Source of the DNA: an uncultured Oxalobacteraceae bacterium
GTDB lineage: Bacteria; Pseudomonadota; Gammaproteobacteria; Burkholderiales; Burkholderiaceae_D
DNA: 64,000 nucleotides
Direction of reading: 5' to 3'
Assembly: GCA_903862415.1 (NCBI GenBank)
Contig: CAIOYD010000057.1
Span: 62,001-126,000, forward strand
Both the position numbers and the translations under genes were made by a program. A model generated the notes under the pieces. The model had not been told where the DNA came from. It searched no databases and saw only the letters and a program-made list of their open reading frames with translations. Each line of letters starts with the position of its first letter. Positions within the stretch are counted from its first letter, which is position 1. Positions 1 to 8,639 of this stretch are shown here, piece after piece.

Positions 1-1200
1 GACATGGGCAGCGGTTTAAATCAGCTCGTCACCACCACTGGAGACAGTGTGAGTGATGTGGTGCGCGTCATGGGAGCGCTGTCGCAGGGTGATTTGAGTC
101 AGCAGATTGAAAAAAATTATGCCGGTGCATTTGCCGACCTCAAGCAATATACCAATAACACTATTGCCAAACTGACTCAGGTTATTCAAGGCCAGCAGCG
201 TGTAGTCGAAGGTGCCAATCACGGTGATTTCAGCGTGCGTATTGATTTGAGTGGTCTGCATGGTTTTCAGCAAGAGATGGGCAGTGGACTCAATCAACTT
301 GTCTCCACTACCGGCGAAGGTATTGGTGAAGTGGTACGGGTACTGAGCGCCTTGTCGGAAGGGGATTTGACCAAAACGATTACCCGTTCTTATCAGGGTT
401 CATTTGGCGAATTAAAAAATTACACCAACAATACCGTGACGAAACTCGCCCAGGTGATCACCGATGTCAACAGTGCCTGTGAGGCACTCACCAATGCGTC
501 CCAGCAAATCAGTCAGACCGCGCAAAGCCTGTCGCATTCAGCTTCTGAGCAGGCATCAAGCATTGAGCGCACTTCCGCTTCGGTGGAGGAAATGTCGGCT
601 TCGGTAGTCAAAAACAGTGAAAATGCCCACGTCACTGACAACATGGCGACCCAATCCAGTATTGATGCAGTTCAGGGCGGTGAGGCGGTGAGCAAAACTG
701 CGGAAACCATGAAGCAGATTTCACGCCGCATCAGCATCGTCGACGATATCGCCGATCAAACCAACTTACTGGCACTGAATGCCGCCATTGAAGCCGCCCG
801 AGCCGGTTTGCAGGGCAAGGGTTTTGCGGTGGTGGCAGCCGAAGTACGCAAGCTGGCTGAACGCAGTCAGGTAGCCTCGAAAGAGATCAGCGAACTCGCC
901 GCCAGCAGTGTCATTGTTTCAGAGCAGGCCAATCAACTCTTGCTGGAAATGATTCCTTCGATCCGCAAAACCTCCGGGCTGGTACAGGAAATCGCCAGCG
1001 CTTCCGGTGAGCAGGCCACAGGCTTAAGTGAAATCAGCACCGCCATGAACCAGCTCAGTCAGGCCACCCAGCAAAACGCCGCCGCCTCCGAACAACTGGC
1101 CGCAACTTCCGAAGAAATGTCCGGGCAAACCGAACAGCTGCAAAGCATGATGGGGTTTTTTAAATTGACGGCTGGGTCGGGGGTGGCGCGGTTGGGGTAA
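1..1200 (+). CDS. Methyl-accepting chemotaxis protein, 3' part (5' end outside window)
   Basis: The frame is open from the first base, so the start lies upstream. The visible part begins with two tandem HAMP-like repeats: the segment starting MGSGLNQLV occurs twice, about 96 residues apart, each followed by a GDL motif and a YTNNT segment. This indicates a poly-HAMP receptor. A cytoplasmic signalling coiled coil follows, with the conserved hairpin tip [18 protein letters not shown] and [16 protein letters not shown] near bases 745-880. That tip contacts CheA and CheW in the family. No C-terminal CheR/CheB-tethering pentapeptide is visible. The residue after EAARAG is Leu where Glu is usual. 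The ligand-binding region is not in the window, so the signal sensed is unknown. Confidence 0.95.
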   Translation, partial: DMGSGLNQLVTTTGDSVSDVVRVMGALSQGDLSQQIEKNYAGAFADLKQYTNNTIAKLTQVIQGQQRVVEGANHGDFSVRIDLSGLHGFQQEMGSGLNQLVSTTGEGIGEVVRVLSALSEGDLTKTITRSYQGSFGELKNYTNNTVTKLAQVITDVNSACEALTNASQQISQTAQSLSHSASEQASSIERTSASVEEMSASVVKNSENAHVTDNMATQSSIDAVQGGEAVSKTAETMKQISRRISIVDDIADQTNLLALNAAIEAARAGLQGKGFAVVAAEVRKLAERSQVASKEISELAASSVIVSEQANQLLLEMIPSIRKTSGLVQEIASASGEQATGLSEISTAMNQLSQATQQNAAASEQLAATSEEMSGQTEQLQSMMGFFKLTAGSGVARLG

Positions 1201-1221
1201 GGGATGCTAATTGGTAGATGG

Positions 1222-1248
1222 GTAGGGTGTGTAGGGTGTGTAGGGTGT
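1222..1248 (+). repeat. 9-bp tandem repeat abutting REP1
   Basis: The unit GTAGGGTGT occurs three times head to tail. The last copy is the foot and first stem bases of REP1. It looks like slippage or repeated foot acquisition at the 5' side of the REP. Confidence 0.8.
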
Positions 1249-1269
1249 ATTAGCGCAGCGTAATACACC
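1240..1269 (+). repeat. REP1 hairpin (GTAG foot on + strand)
   Basis: GTAG foot at 1240-1243, then the perfect 9-bp stem GGTGTATTA / TAATACACC with loop GCGCAGCG. It forms an inverted pair with REP2, feet outward. The GTAG foot next to an imperfect palindrome is the known hallmark of REPs recognised by RAYT transposases. Confidence 0.92.
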
Positions 1270-1323
1270 AAATGGTCAAAATATTTTATGTCTAATTTAT
1301 TTTGTGAAGTGGTATATCGACGA

Positions 1324-1370
1324 TTGTGGTGTTTTAATAATTGTGGTGTTTTAATAATTGTGGTGTATTA
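1324..1370 (+). repeat. 17-bp tandem repeat running into REP2
   Basis: The unit TTGTGGTGTTTTAATAA occurs at 1324-1340 and 1341-1357. A third, partial copy (1358-1370) merges into the REP2 stem, so the tandem unit looks derived from the REP edge. Confidence 0.8.
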
Positions 1371-1391
1371 CGCTGCGCTAATACACCCTAC
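1362..1391 (-). repeat. REP2 hairpin (GTAG foot on - strand)
   Basis: Exact reverse complement of REP1 in stem, loop and foot. The foot complement CTAC is at 1388-1391. REP1 and REP2 form a BIME-like pair upstream of the RAYT gene. Confidence 0.92.
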
Positions 1392-1541
1392 CACCCTTCA
1401 CACCTTACGTATCAATACATTGTTTGATCCAACATGTCGCAATTATTCAAATTTTGCGACACGTTCTGTTGATATGTCGTCGCGAGCGACATAAGTAAGT
1501 TATCAATTGAACTATTTCCGTTCATTTGACTCCGTATCGAC

Positions 1542-2072
1542 ATGTCAAATTATCGCCGCTTGTGGATTCCCGGAGGAACGTATTTCTTTACGGTAAATTT
1601 GTTGCGCCGTAAGGAAAATGATTTATTGATACGTCAAATTGATTTATTGCGAGCGGTTATAAAATCAGTGCGACATCACCATCCATTTTTAATTCATGCC
1701 TGGGTGATACTTCCGGAGCACATGCATTGTGTGTTGTCGTTTCCAGAAGGGGATGCAGATTTCGAAAAGCGTTGGCGGTTAATCAAAGGACAGTTCTCTA
1801 AACAACTACCTGCATTCGAATGGCGTACTGAAGTTCAGAAACGTCGTAATGAACGTGGCATTTGGCAACGGCGGTATTGGGAGCATGCTATCAGGAATGA
1901 AGAAGATTTTTGTGCTCACATGGATTATGTTCATATCAATCCACTCAAACATGGTTTGGTAACACGCGTATCTGACTGGCCTTATTCCACCTTTCACCAT
2001 CTTGTGAAAATGGGAATATATCCACCCGATTGGGCCGGAGAAAATTCAGTGCTACCAAATTATCAGGATTGA
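1542..2072 (+). CDS. REP-associated tyrosine transposase (RAYT, IS200/IS605-related Y1 family)
   Basis: The 176-aa product has the RAYT layout: N-terminal YRRLWIPGGTYFFTVNL, the HxH metal-binding motif in LPEHMHCVL, and the catalytic-tyrosine helix region DYVHINPLKHGLV followed by DWPYSTFH. In the family these single-strand transposases cut at the GTAG foot beside a REP hairpin and are thought to disperse REPs. The gene is intact and normal in length. It has an inverted REP pair on each side, and seven of the nine REPs share near-identical stems with those pairs, so it is the probable source of the REPs across 0-27 kb. The ATG start opens directly into the conserved N-terminus. It ends 19 bp before REP3. 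Confidence 0.95.
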   Translation: MSNYRRLWIPGGTYFFTVNLLRRKENDLLIRQIDLLRAVIKSVRHHHPFLIHAWVILPEHMHCVLSFPEGDADFEKRWRLIKGQFSKQLPAFEWRTEVQKRRNERGIWQRRYWEHAIRNEEDFCAHMDYVHINPLKHGLVTRVSDWPYSTFHHLVKMGIYPPDWAGENSVLPNYQD

Positions 2073-2091
2073 ACGTTGGGATGTGCGGGAT

Positions 2092-2121
2092 GTAGTGTGT
2101 ATTAGCGCAGCGTAATACACC
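2092..2121 (+). repeat. REP3 hairpin (GTAG foot on + strand)
   Basis: Foot GTAG at 2092-2095 and stem 2096-2121. The first stem pair is mismatched (T for G), otherwise it is identical to REP1. It is the first half of the BIME downstream of the RAYT gene. Confidence 0.9.
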
Positions 2122-2159
2122 TAATCGTATTTTAACCGCTAATCGTATTTCCAACGTTT

Positions 2160-2189
2160 GGTGTATTACGCTGCGCTAATACACCCTAC
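2160..2189 (-). repeat. REP4 hairpin; supplies the stop codon of the facing acyltransferase
   Basis: Stem GGTGTATTA / TAATACACC and foot complement CTAC at 2186-2189, inverted relative to REP3 with 38 bp between them. The stop codon of the gene on the - strand (2176-2178) lies inside this REP, so that protein ends Arg-Val-Tyr encoded by REP sequence. Confidence 0.92.
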
Positions 2190-3234
2190 TTTTAATCAGC
2201 TTCCTGGCCCATTGCTGCGAAGGTTTTTCGATGTAGCGGAAACTGAGCGCAGAGGCACCCAGGGTGGTGGCGCAGGCGGCGCAGAATGCCAGGCCAAAGC
2301 CGGTTTTTGGCAGCAGAAAATTCAATACCGCGATGCCAATATTCCCATGCAGCAGATAAATACTGTAACTCATATTGGCAAGCTGGCGCGGGATGCCGGT
2401 AAAACTGTGGATGTTACTTTGCGATACGATGATAAACAACGCCAACGCATAGGTGAAATTAATCAGATACGAATTATCGAGTGGCAGAAACTGGGTATGG
2501 ATGCTGAGCAGTCCCCATTCAAGTAAGCCAAACTGTACCACCAGCAGCGGCAAGAATACCCGTAATGTCATGCGGCCGGTTTGCAGGAAGTACAGCAACT
2601 GACCAATGATCAGATAAGGCACATAGGCAAAGCTGACCGTGAACAGAAAAAAACTGGCACCGAAGGAATGGCTTTTACGCAGGCAAAAAGCCACCAGTAA
2701 GCTTTGTGCCAGCACATGCAGCCAGGCTTTACGCTGCATGAGCGTGAGCAGCAGCAGGGTCATCAGATAAAAACTCATTTCAATGACCAACGACCAGGCC
2801 ACTCCCTGAATAATCACCTGCGGTACGCTGACATAATTGAGCAGGGTGAAGTTGAGCAGAATATCCCCGATGTCGCGTGAAGTGCCTGGCTGGCAGATGA
2901 CGCAGACCAGCACCGAACCAATCAGCGGGGGATAAATCCGTAACACCCGTTTGATAAGAAATTCGCGCCGGGTTTCGCTGCTCGCAGCATGAGTGATGAT
3001 ATAACCGCTGACCAGAAAAAACAGACTGACACCAATAAACCCCATGGATTGAATAATCCCGAAGGGCGTGAACAGATACGTGTTCAGCCAGATTGGCGGC
3101 ATCCACAGGATGTCTTTCCAGCGTTCGGCATAAATCGCGATCAGATGATCGTACAACACCATACTCACCGCCACTAGCCGCAGCAAATGTATAAAGGCGA
3201 TATCCTTACCCGGCGCCCGCAAAGATGTTGTCAT
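2176..3234 (-). CDS. Acyltransferase family 3 (OafA/YrhL-like) membrane protein
   Basis: A protein of about 352 aa, hydrophobic throughout with roughly ten membrane segments. The N-terminal FIHLLRLVAVSMVLYDHL carries the R-x10-H pattern of acyltransferase_3, and FIGVSLFFLVSGYIITHAAS and LIKRVLRIYPPL follow. The family moves acyl (often acetyl) groups onto surface sugars across the inner membrane. A GTG lies one codon upstream, but ATG at 3234 has AGGA at a better distance and is preferred. The C-terminus (SRVY then TAG) is encoded by REP4. It follows the 1024-aa glycosyltransferase by about 20 bp and probably shares its transcript. The sugar substrate is unknown. Confidence 0.88.
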   Translation of the reverse strand: MTTSLRAPGKDIAFIHLLRLVAVSMVLYDHLIAIYAERWKDILWMPPIWLNTYLFTPFGIIQSMGFIGVSLFFLVSGYIITHAASSETRREFLIKRVLRIYPPLIGSVLVCVICQPGTSRDIGDILLNFTLLNYVSVPQVIIQGVAWSLVIEMSFYLMTLLLLTLMQRKAWLHVLAQSLLVAFCLRKSHSFGASFFLFTVSFAYVPYLIIGQLLYFLQTGRMTLRVFLPLLVVQFGLLEWGLLSIHTQFLPLDNSYLINFTYALALFIIVSQSNIHSFTGIPRQLANMSYSIYLLHGNIGIAVLNFLLPKTGFGLAFCAACATTLGASALSFRYIEKPSQQWARKLIKSRVY

Positions 3235-3254
3235 CACTGATTCCTGATGGTGAA

Positions 3255-6200
3255 TTACAGCAAATTATGGCGGATGAATTCCAGTCGCGCCTGAATCCGT
3301 TTGCCGATCACCGCAGGACTGAATTCTTCCTGCATGGTGCGTTTGGCGGCCACAGAAATCCGCGTCCGCAAACCCGCATCGGAAACAATCTGACGCATCA
3401 GGGTGGCGGCATGCTCCACATCTGGCTCGGCCCACACCTGACCGGCACGATATACGCCGATGTCCTGAGCTATCTTCACCAGCCGGTAATTGACCGGCAG
3501 CGAATTATCCGGGCGCATGAATTCGGTATTGCCTGACCAGTTGGTGGCAATCACTGGTTTTCCCAGGAACATGGCTTCCGCCGGTCCCAGTCCATAACCT
3601 TCGGAACGGTGCAGCGACACCAGCGCATCGCAGACCGATTGCAAATCATAGACTTGTTGACGCGTGAGGGTTTCATTAATCCAGATCACATCCGTGCGAC
3701 CAGCAATACGCTGGCTTAATTGCTGCACATCGCGATCATGCAGTTGGGCATTCTGGGTTTTGATCACCAGTACGGCGTTGCTGTTATTCTGTTCAAAGGC
3801 GCGCTCAAACGCCGCTAATGCAGCTTCGGGATTTTTGCGCGCCTGATAGGATGAAAAGTCATACATCAGCAAAAACAGAAACTTGTTTTCCGGCAGTTTG
3901 AATTGCGCACGGCTGGCATCGGGCGAGACGCTGAAATGAATCGCATGCGGCATACGCACCACCGGCAGCGGTGATTTTTTGGCGACAGCTTCCTGCACAA
4001 ATGCGGTCGGTACCCAGACTTCATGCAACGGGTTAAAACCACACAGATGTTCTTCATTCATTTCCGGCAATTCCCAGTGCCAGAAACCGATGTTGTAATG
4101 CGCCGCCAGCAATTTGGGTAAATGATGCTCAACTTCCGGAATCTGATCAGCATTGATATGCAGTACATTGACGATAAATTTGGGATCGCTGGTGATGCGT
4201 TGCCCCAGACTGCCATCGTTGACCCGACTCGGATTGTTGTGGTTGAAGTCAACCACCGAGCAGGCAATTTTCTCCGCATCCAGAGCGCTGACAAACTGAC
4301 GCAGCGACTGGCCGACGCCATGTTCAGAACGCGCATAGCCGATCACATTCACACCCTGCAGCTGACTGTCGGGCAAAACCCGACGGATTTTGAGCGCAGT
4401 CGACGTGGTGCTTGGCAGTGCGCGGAAAATTTCTTCATCACCGATGGTTACCGATGCCAGCTGAAACGACAGCCGCCGGTCATCGCTGCTATAGCCTGCC
4501 TCGCTGGGCACATGACTGCTTTGCGGCACTATATGCAAAATTGCTGGCCACACACCCGGCAGGTTGCCGAGTTCAACGCTGACATCAAACGGTCCGTTGG
4601 GTACGCTGATCACCACCGGTGTGGCATCGTTAAAATACACGCCGATTTTCAGGGCCTGCTGAGTGGCCGTGCTGGGATAAACATCGCCATGATGAATGCC
4701 GCGCAGACGCACTGAGGTGACGTTTGCGTCGAGATGATCAATATTGAATTGAGCCTGAATGCCGACCCACCAGACTTCTTTGCCATGTTCGGCATAAAGC
4801 CCGGAATAGGAAGTGCCTTTCCATGCCGGCAAGGGACGGGTGATTTGACCGTGGGTATGCATGGCAACCACGGACTGCATGCTGTTCAAAGGAGGCCGCA
4901 CGGCACTGGTCAGGCCAAACCTGCCAGCCCAGCGCGACTGACGGAATTGCTGCAATCCCAATTTAACAAACTGGGCCGGATTACGGATTTGCTGGTATTG
5001 CAGCATACGCGCCGGGCCAAGCCGGCCGCCGGTGGCACGTTTGTGCAGGCCGATCAGGGCGCGTCCTAGCAGTGGTGTGCCGCGCGGCGTTTTTTGTGCA
5101 GCCTGCAATTTGGCCATGCCAGTTAAATGATTGTAAGCCCGTTTGACCGGCGCAATAAACGCTGGCGGCATGCGCAAATCGCCAGCGCCGGTTTCCACAA
5201 ACCAGCGATGATACGCCAGGCGGCTGGCACCGAGCGGATCGGGGAAGGCGCGTTGTAAATGCTGTTGCTGCAACCACAGGGCGCGCAAAATGGTAGGCAA
5301 GCCCTGACTTTCGCTTTGGGTAAATACTTCTGGCTGGCTATCCGGATGAGCACCAGCAAAAGCACGGATCTGCACGTCCTCGCGGTACAGTGCGCGGATC
5401 GCACCGGGAATCGGCGTGCCATCGGCAAACGCACCAAAGGCGTAGGGGATTTTTTTCAGGGTCTCATGACCATGGGATAAAATCATCGCCGCATAACTGA
5501 GCGCCAGTTCGCTGACCACGCCGATGGAACTTAAGCTGACACGATTCTGATGTTTGGAAAACGGTGCCGGATTGGCCGGATCAAAGCCACTGAAATGAAA
5601 AAACCGCAAGCGGCTGCCACCAGCCATCCAGACGTCATTTTCTTTGGTCACCGGACGCTGAGTGATGTTCCAGTAGGCCACGTTATAGCCCGGGTCGCGC
5701 AGTATGGCAAAACCGCCAAACATGCCCGGGGCCATATCGACCCATTTCTGGTCAGTAAACAAACCGCGTTCCATATCGGAGAGGGCACCAAATTCCAGTT
5801 TTTGCTGCCACCAGGCGATAAACGCATCCGCTGCCGCACCGGCGCCGATGGCAATAAAACCCAGATTGAAAGAACCGGCGCGCATGATGTCGAGTTCGGT
5901 TGGCTGCAGGTTATCGGTGATCGGTGCCGTCAGATGCGGCGTGACCACGGCGGTGTGACCCTGATCAAGCAACTGTTCCACATCCACCAGCCGGTCCAGC
6001 AGCAGGATATCCGGATCGATGTAAATAATGCGTTCATAACCCTGTTGCCGCAATTGGGCGCACATATAGGGTTTGACGGCGGTATTGAGTTCCAGAATAT
6101 CGTACCGGAATAAAAAAGCCTGTTTGTCCGGCAGCGGCAAATCTTCCACCAGCGTTGAGGTAAACAGCGCACCACCCACCGCAGCCGGATCAGCGCAGCG

Positions 6201-6329
6201 GTCAACCAGCAGCACATGCCGGTCCCATTCGGGATGCACCTTCAGCACCGATTCCATGAGGGTGTGGACGTAGGCGCCATAGTTCAGCGAGGCGATGGTG
6301 AAGACGGCGGTTTTACTCGGCATGCTCAT
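3255..6329 (-). CDS. Two-headed glycosyltransferase (N-terminal DxD domain, C-terminal GT4 domain)
   Basis: A 1024-aa fusion. Residues 1-330 resemble a nucleotide-sugar transferase with IIYIDPDILLL (DPD near 105-107). Residues about 480-640 are neither and look beta-rich, possibly a carbohydrate-binding sandwich. From about 660 there is a GT-B/GT4 domain (VIGYARSEHGVG) with the E-x7-E type motif EGYGLGPAEAMFLGKPVIAT near 905. It is probably a cytoplasmic enzyme adding two sugars, or one sugar repeatedly, to the O-polysaccharide. It is the first gene of a - strand unit with the acyltransferase at 2176. A second ATG two codons in (6323) has better Shine-Dalgarno spacing. The donor sugars cannot be read from sequence. 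Confidence 0.9.
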   Translation of the reverse strand: MSMPSKTAVFTIASLNYGAYVHTLMESVLKVHPEWDRHVLLVDRCADPAAVGGALFTSTLVEDLPLPDKQAFLFRYDILELNTAVKPYMCAQLRQQGYERIIYIDPDILLLDRLVDVEQLLDQGHTAVVTPHLTAPITDNLQPTELDIMRAGSFNLGFIAIGAGAAADAFIAWWQQKLEFGALSDMERGLFTDQKWVDMAPGMFGGFAILRDPGYNVAYWNITQRPVTKENDVWMAGGSRLRFFHFSGFDPANPAPFSKHQNRVSLSSIGVVSELALSYAAMILSHGHETLKKIPYAFGAFADGTPIPGAIRALYREDVQIRAFAGAHPDSQPEVFTQSESQGLPTILRALWLQQQHLQRAFPDPLGASRLAYHRWFVETGAGDLRMPPAFIAPVKRAYNHLTGMAKLQAAQKTPRGTPLLGRALIGLHKRATGGRLGPARMLQYQQIRNPAQFVKLGLQQFRQSRWAGRFGLTSAVRPPLNSMQSVVAMHTHGQITRPLPAWKGTSYSGLYAEHGKEVWWVGIQAQFNIDHLDANVTSVRLRGIHHGDVYPSTATQQALKIGVYFNDATPVVISVPNGPFDVSVELGNLPGVWPAILHIVPQSSHVPSEAGYSSDDRRLSFQLASVTIGDEEIFRALPSTTSTALKIRRVLPDSQLQGVNVIGYARSEHGVGQSLRQFVSALDAEKIACSVVDFNHNNPSRVNDGSLGQRITSDPKFIVNVLHINADQIPEVEHHLPKLLAAHYNIGFWHWELPEMNEEHLCGFNPLHEVWVPTAFVQEAVAKKSPLPVVRMPHAIHFSVSPDASRAQFKLPENKFLFLLMYDFSSYQARKNPEAALAAFERAFEQNNSNAVLVIKTQNAQLHDRDVQQLSQRIAGRTDVIWINETLTRQQVYDLQSVCDALVSLHRSEGYGLGPAEAMFLGKPVIATNWSGNTEFMRPDNSLPVNYRLVKIAQDIGVYRAGQVWAEPDVEHAATLMRQIVSDAGLRTRISVAAKRTMQEEFSPAVIGKRIQARLEFIRHNLL

Positions 6330-6489
6330 TTCCAGTTGGTTTGGAGGTGCTCAAAATTATCTCAATCAGCAGCACTGTGTGTGTGATGAATAATGTTGAA
6401 TACAAAACTTTCAATATTACCAGATTCATGTCACAGTACATGATGCAAGATTCAAATCAATTAGTTATAGTGGAATTTATACGACGATC

Positions 6490-7359
6490 ATGATCAAGAA
6501 TTTTTTTAACAAAATAGTCGGAAAAAAACAGTCCGGTAATAACATTATGTTATCGGATAGTGCCGGGCAAACTACGCCCAAGTTGCCGGATGTGAAGCCG
6601 GATCATTTTGGCTCTGGTTTAAAAGATGCGTATATGGATGGCTGGTACGATTCCGCAAACGGGATTTTATATACTGGCTTCCCTGTGAATGCCGAAGATG
6701 TGGTCGTTGATATTGGTTGTGGTGATGGCGGCGCGGCATTGTTTTGCGCTAATCGCGGTGCGCATGTTATTTGTGCCGATATCAGTGCCGATAAAGTTGC
6801 TAGTACATTGGAGCGACTCTCCAGCACACCGGCACGTAAAGTAGAAGGAGTTGTCAGCGATGCCAATCCCTTACTGATCGCCGATGCCGTGGCCAGTAAA
6901 GTTATTTGCATGGAAGTGATTGAACATGTTGAAGATCCGGCACACTTTTTAAGTGAACTGGTGCGTATTGGCAAACCGGGAGCGCATTATTTATTGACCG
7001 TACCTGATCCGGTCGCTGAACATATGCAAAAAGGCGTAGCCGCTGAAGTTTACTTTCAGCATCCCAACCATATTCGCATCATTGAACGCGCTGAGTTTGA
7101 AAAAATGGTCACCGATGCTGGCCTGGTGATTGAATCTCATACCTATTACGGATTTTATTGGGCACTTTGGTTTATGTTTTTCTGGATCAGCAAAGTCGAT
7201 TTGACCAATCCAGATCACCCTTTGCTGACCCATTGGACCAGAACCTGGGAAGCGTTAATGAGTAATCCGGAAACGCGACAGTTGCGAACAAATTTAAATC
7301 AGTTAATGCCAAAATCGCAGGCCATCATTGCCCGCAAACCCGTTACGAAGTATGCCTGA
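6490..7359 (+). CDS. SAM-dependent methyltransferase (class I), polysaccharide locus copy 1
   Basis: A 289-aa Rossmann methyltransferase. Motif I is VVDIGCGDGGAALF (residues about 75-88), followed by the acidic residue in VICADIS and a motif IV-like MEVIEHVEDP. The C-terminus LMPKSQAIIARKP matches the 292-aa product at 15016, so the two are paralogs. It sits beside the ABC exporter with a C-terminal Wzt domain. In ABC-dependent O-antigen systems a terminal methyl group can stop chain growth and be recognised by Wzt, so a capping or sugar-methylating role is likely (inference). It converges on wzt with REP5 between them. Confidence 0.88.
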   Translation: MIKNFFNKIVGKKQSGNNIMLSDSAGQTTPKLPDVKPDHFGSGLKDAYMDGWYDSANGILYTGFPVNAEDVVVDIGCGDGGAALFCANRGAHVICADISADKVASTLERLSSTPARKVEGVVSDANPLLIADAVASKVICMEVIEHVEDPAHFLSELVRIGKPGAHYLLTVPDPVAEHMQKGVAAEVYFQHPNHIRIIERAEFEKMVTDAGLVIESHTYYGFYWALWFMFFWISKVDLTNPDHPLLTHWTRTWEALMSNPETRQLRTNLNQLMPKSQAIIARKPVTKYA

Positions 7360-7388
7360 TTTTGATTCAGTAGGGTGTCACGCGCTTT

Positions 7389-7422
7389 GGTGTATTACGC
7401 CCTTTGGGCTAATGCACCCTAC
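7389..7422 (-). repeat. REP5 hairpin between convergent genes; contains the wzt stop codon
   Basis: Stem GGTGTATTA / TAATGCACC with an inner GCCC / GGGC extension around a TTT loop. The foot complement CTAC is at 7419-7422. The TAG of the GTAG foot is the stop codon of the Wzt-like gene. It may also act as a bidirectional 3' end for the methyltransferase and wzt transcripts. Confidence 0.9.
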
Positions 7423-8639
7423 CTAACTGCACTGATCGCGCAATCCAGAAAAGCACAACCGACAAAATCCGGGTGAGTACTGTTCATGACATGAAACACC
7501 ACACTGTAATCGCGCCATTCATAATTGGTGTCAAGGTGTGAATCGAGTCGTGAAAGTGAAAGCGCCACCGAATAACTGCCCTTGCCCAAGTTCATAGGGA
7601 AGCGGCAGCGGTAGGTGATTTTTTCTCCCGGGGTCAGATTTTCTTGCGGCATATCCAGCCGGTGGGTGTTGATGCCAAAAATCGACTGGCCCAATTTATC
7701 CTTGATCATAAAACCCATCACCAGCCGTTCCACCGGCGCATTAATGGCGACACTGACTTCGAGGGTCACAAAGGTACCGACTTCAATCACATCAATCTTT
7801 TGACCGTCATCATCGAGCAGATGAACATCGTCAATACTGGCTTCACCGCTGCCAGAAATGGTACGCAAACGGCCATCGGTCAGACGTTCCTGGCGCACGG
7901 TTTGTTGTTCGCGTTCGGCCAGCATGGCATTGTAAAAATCCATCACTTCTACCGGATCACCCTGCATCACCAGTTTGCCGCGGCTGAGTAAAATCGCCCG
8001 GTCACAAATCGTTTGAATCGCATAACGATCGTGCGTGACAATCAGCAGGGTGGTGCCAGCCTTGCGGAATTCGCGGATACGCGCAAAGCTTTTGTGCTGA
8101 AAATAAGCGTCACCCACCGACAGGGCTTCATCCACAATCAGCACATCCGGCCGGTGTGCCGTGGCCACGCTGAAAGCCAGACGCATCTGCATGCCGCTGG
8201 AATAGGTACGCACCGGTTCATCCATGTAGTCGCCGATTTCGGCAAAGGCTTCAATTTCTGGCAACAGGCGCTCGATTTCCGCACCTGACAAACCCAGCAA
8301 CTGACAGGCCATGATGGCATTCTGGCGACCGGTAAATTCCGGATGAAAGCCCATGCCCAGTTCCAGCAGCGCGGCAATCCGTCCCTGAATCTGCACACTG
8401 CCGGTGCTGGACTGGGTGGTGCCGGTAATCAGTTTGAGCAGCGTGCTTTTACCGGCACCATTCATGCCGACGATGCCGACCGCTTCACCGGCAGCCAGTT
8501 CAAAACTGATGTTTTCCAACACCCAATGCAGTTGATAGCGCGGTTTGGACAGTGGCAAGAGCCATTCCGCCAGTCGTGCCCAGCGATTGCTATAAGATTT
8601 GTAGGCCTTGCCCAGATTATTGACTGTTACGCTACCCAT
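7419..8639 (-). CDS. wzt: Wzt-like ABC transporter ATPase with C-terminal substrate-recognition domain
   Basis: 406 aa. The N-terminal 245 residues are an ABC ATPase: Walker A GMNGAGKST (58-66), signature YSSGMQMRL (about 146-154) and Walker B VLIVDEALS (about 166-174). Residues about 265-406 form an extra beta-rich C-terminal domain as in O-antigen Wzt proteins, where it binds the modified non-reducing end of the polymer. It overlaps wzm by one base (TGATG), so translation is coupled. It pairs with Wzm to export undecaprenyl-linked O-polysaccharide across the inner membrane. Its stop codon is the TAG of the REP5 foot. Confidence 0.93.
   Translation of the reverse strand: MGSVTVNNLGKAYKSYSNRWARLAEWLLPLSKPRYQLHWVLENISFELAAGEAVGIVGMNGAGKSTLLKLITGTTQSSTGSVQIQGRIAALLELGMGFHPEFTGRQNAIMACQLLGLSGAEIERLLPEIEAFAEIGDYMDEPVRTYSSGMQMRLAFSVATAHRPDVLIVDEALSVGDAYFQHKSFARIREFRKAGTTLLIVTHDRYAIQTICDRAILLSRGKLVMQGDPVEVMDFYNAMLAEREQQTVRQERLTDGRLRTISGSGEASIDDVHLLDDDGQKIDVIEVGTFVTLEVSVAINAPVERLVMGFMIKDKLGQSIFGINTHRLDMPQENLTPGEKITYRCRFPMNLGKGSYSVALSLSRLDSHLDTNYEWRDYSVVFHVMNSTHPDFVGCAFLDCAISAVR

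Larger units (their letters stand above)
1270..1541. other. RAYT 5' flank: contents of the intergenic stretch
   Basis: Between the chemoreceptor stop and the RAYT start (1201-1541) lie REP1, a 17-bp tandem repeat, REP2 and two further dyads. One is TGTCGCAA 1435-1442 with TTGCGACA 1454-1461, extended by AAC/GTT outside one mismatch. The other is ATGTCG 1474-1479 with CGACAT 1487-1492. The apparent short ORFs here are REP translations. No clear promoter for the transposase was recognised. Confidence 0.6.

Noticed and set aside
1059-1494. Short ORFs containing VYYAALIHPT near REP1 and REP2 (also 2158-2526)
   Set aside because: They are translations of the REP in its open frame; the same peptide recurs at other REPs and there is no family match.
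6490-7359. WbdD-type methyltransferase/kinase that caps O-antigen
   Set aside because: Only a methyltransferase domain is present; there is no kinase part or coiled-coil extension in the 289 residues.
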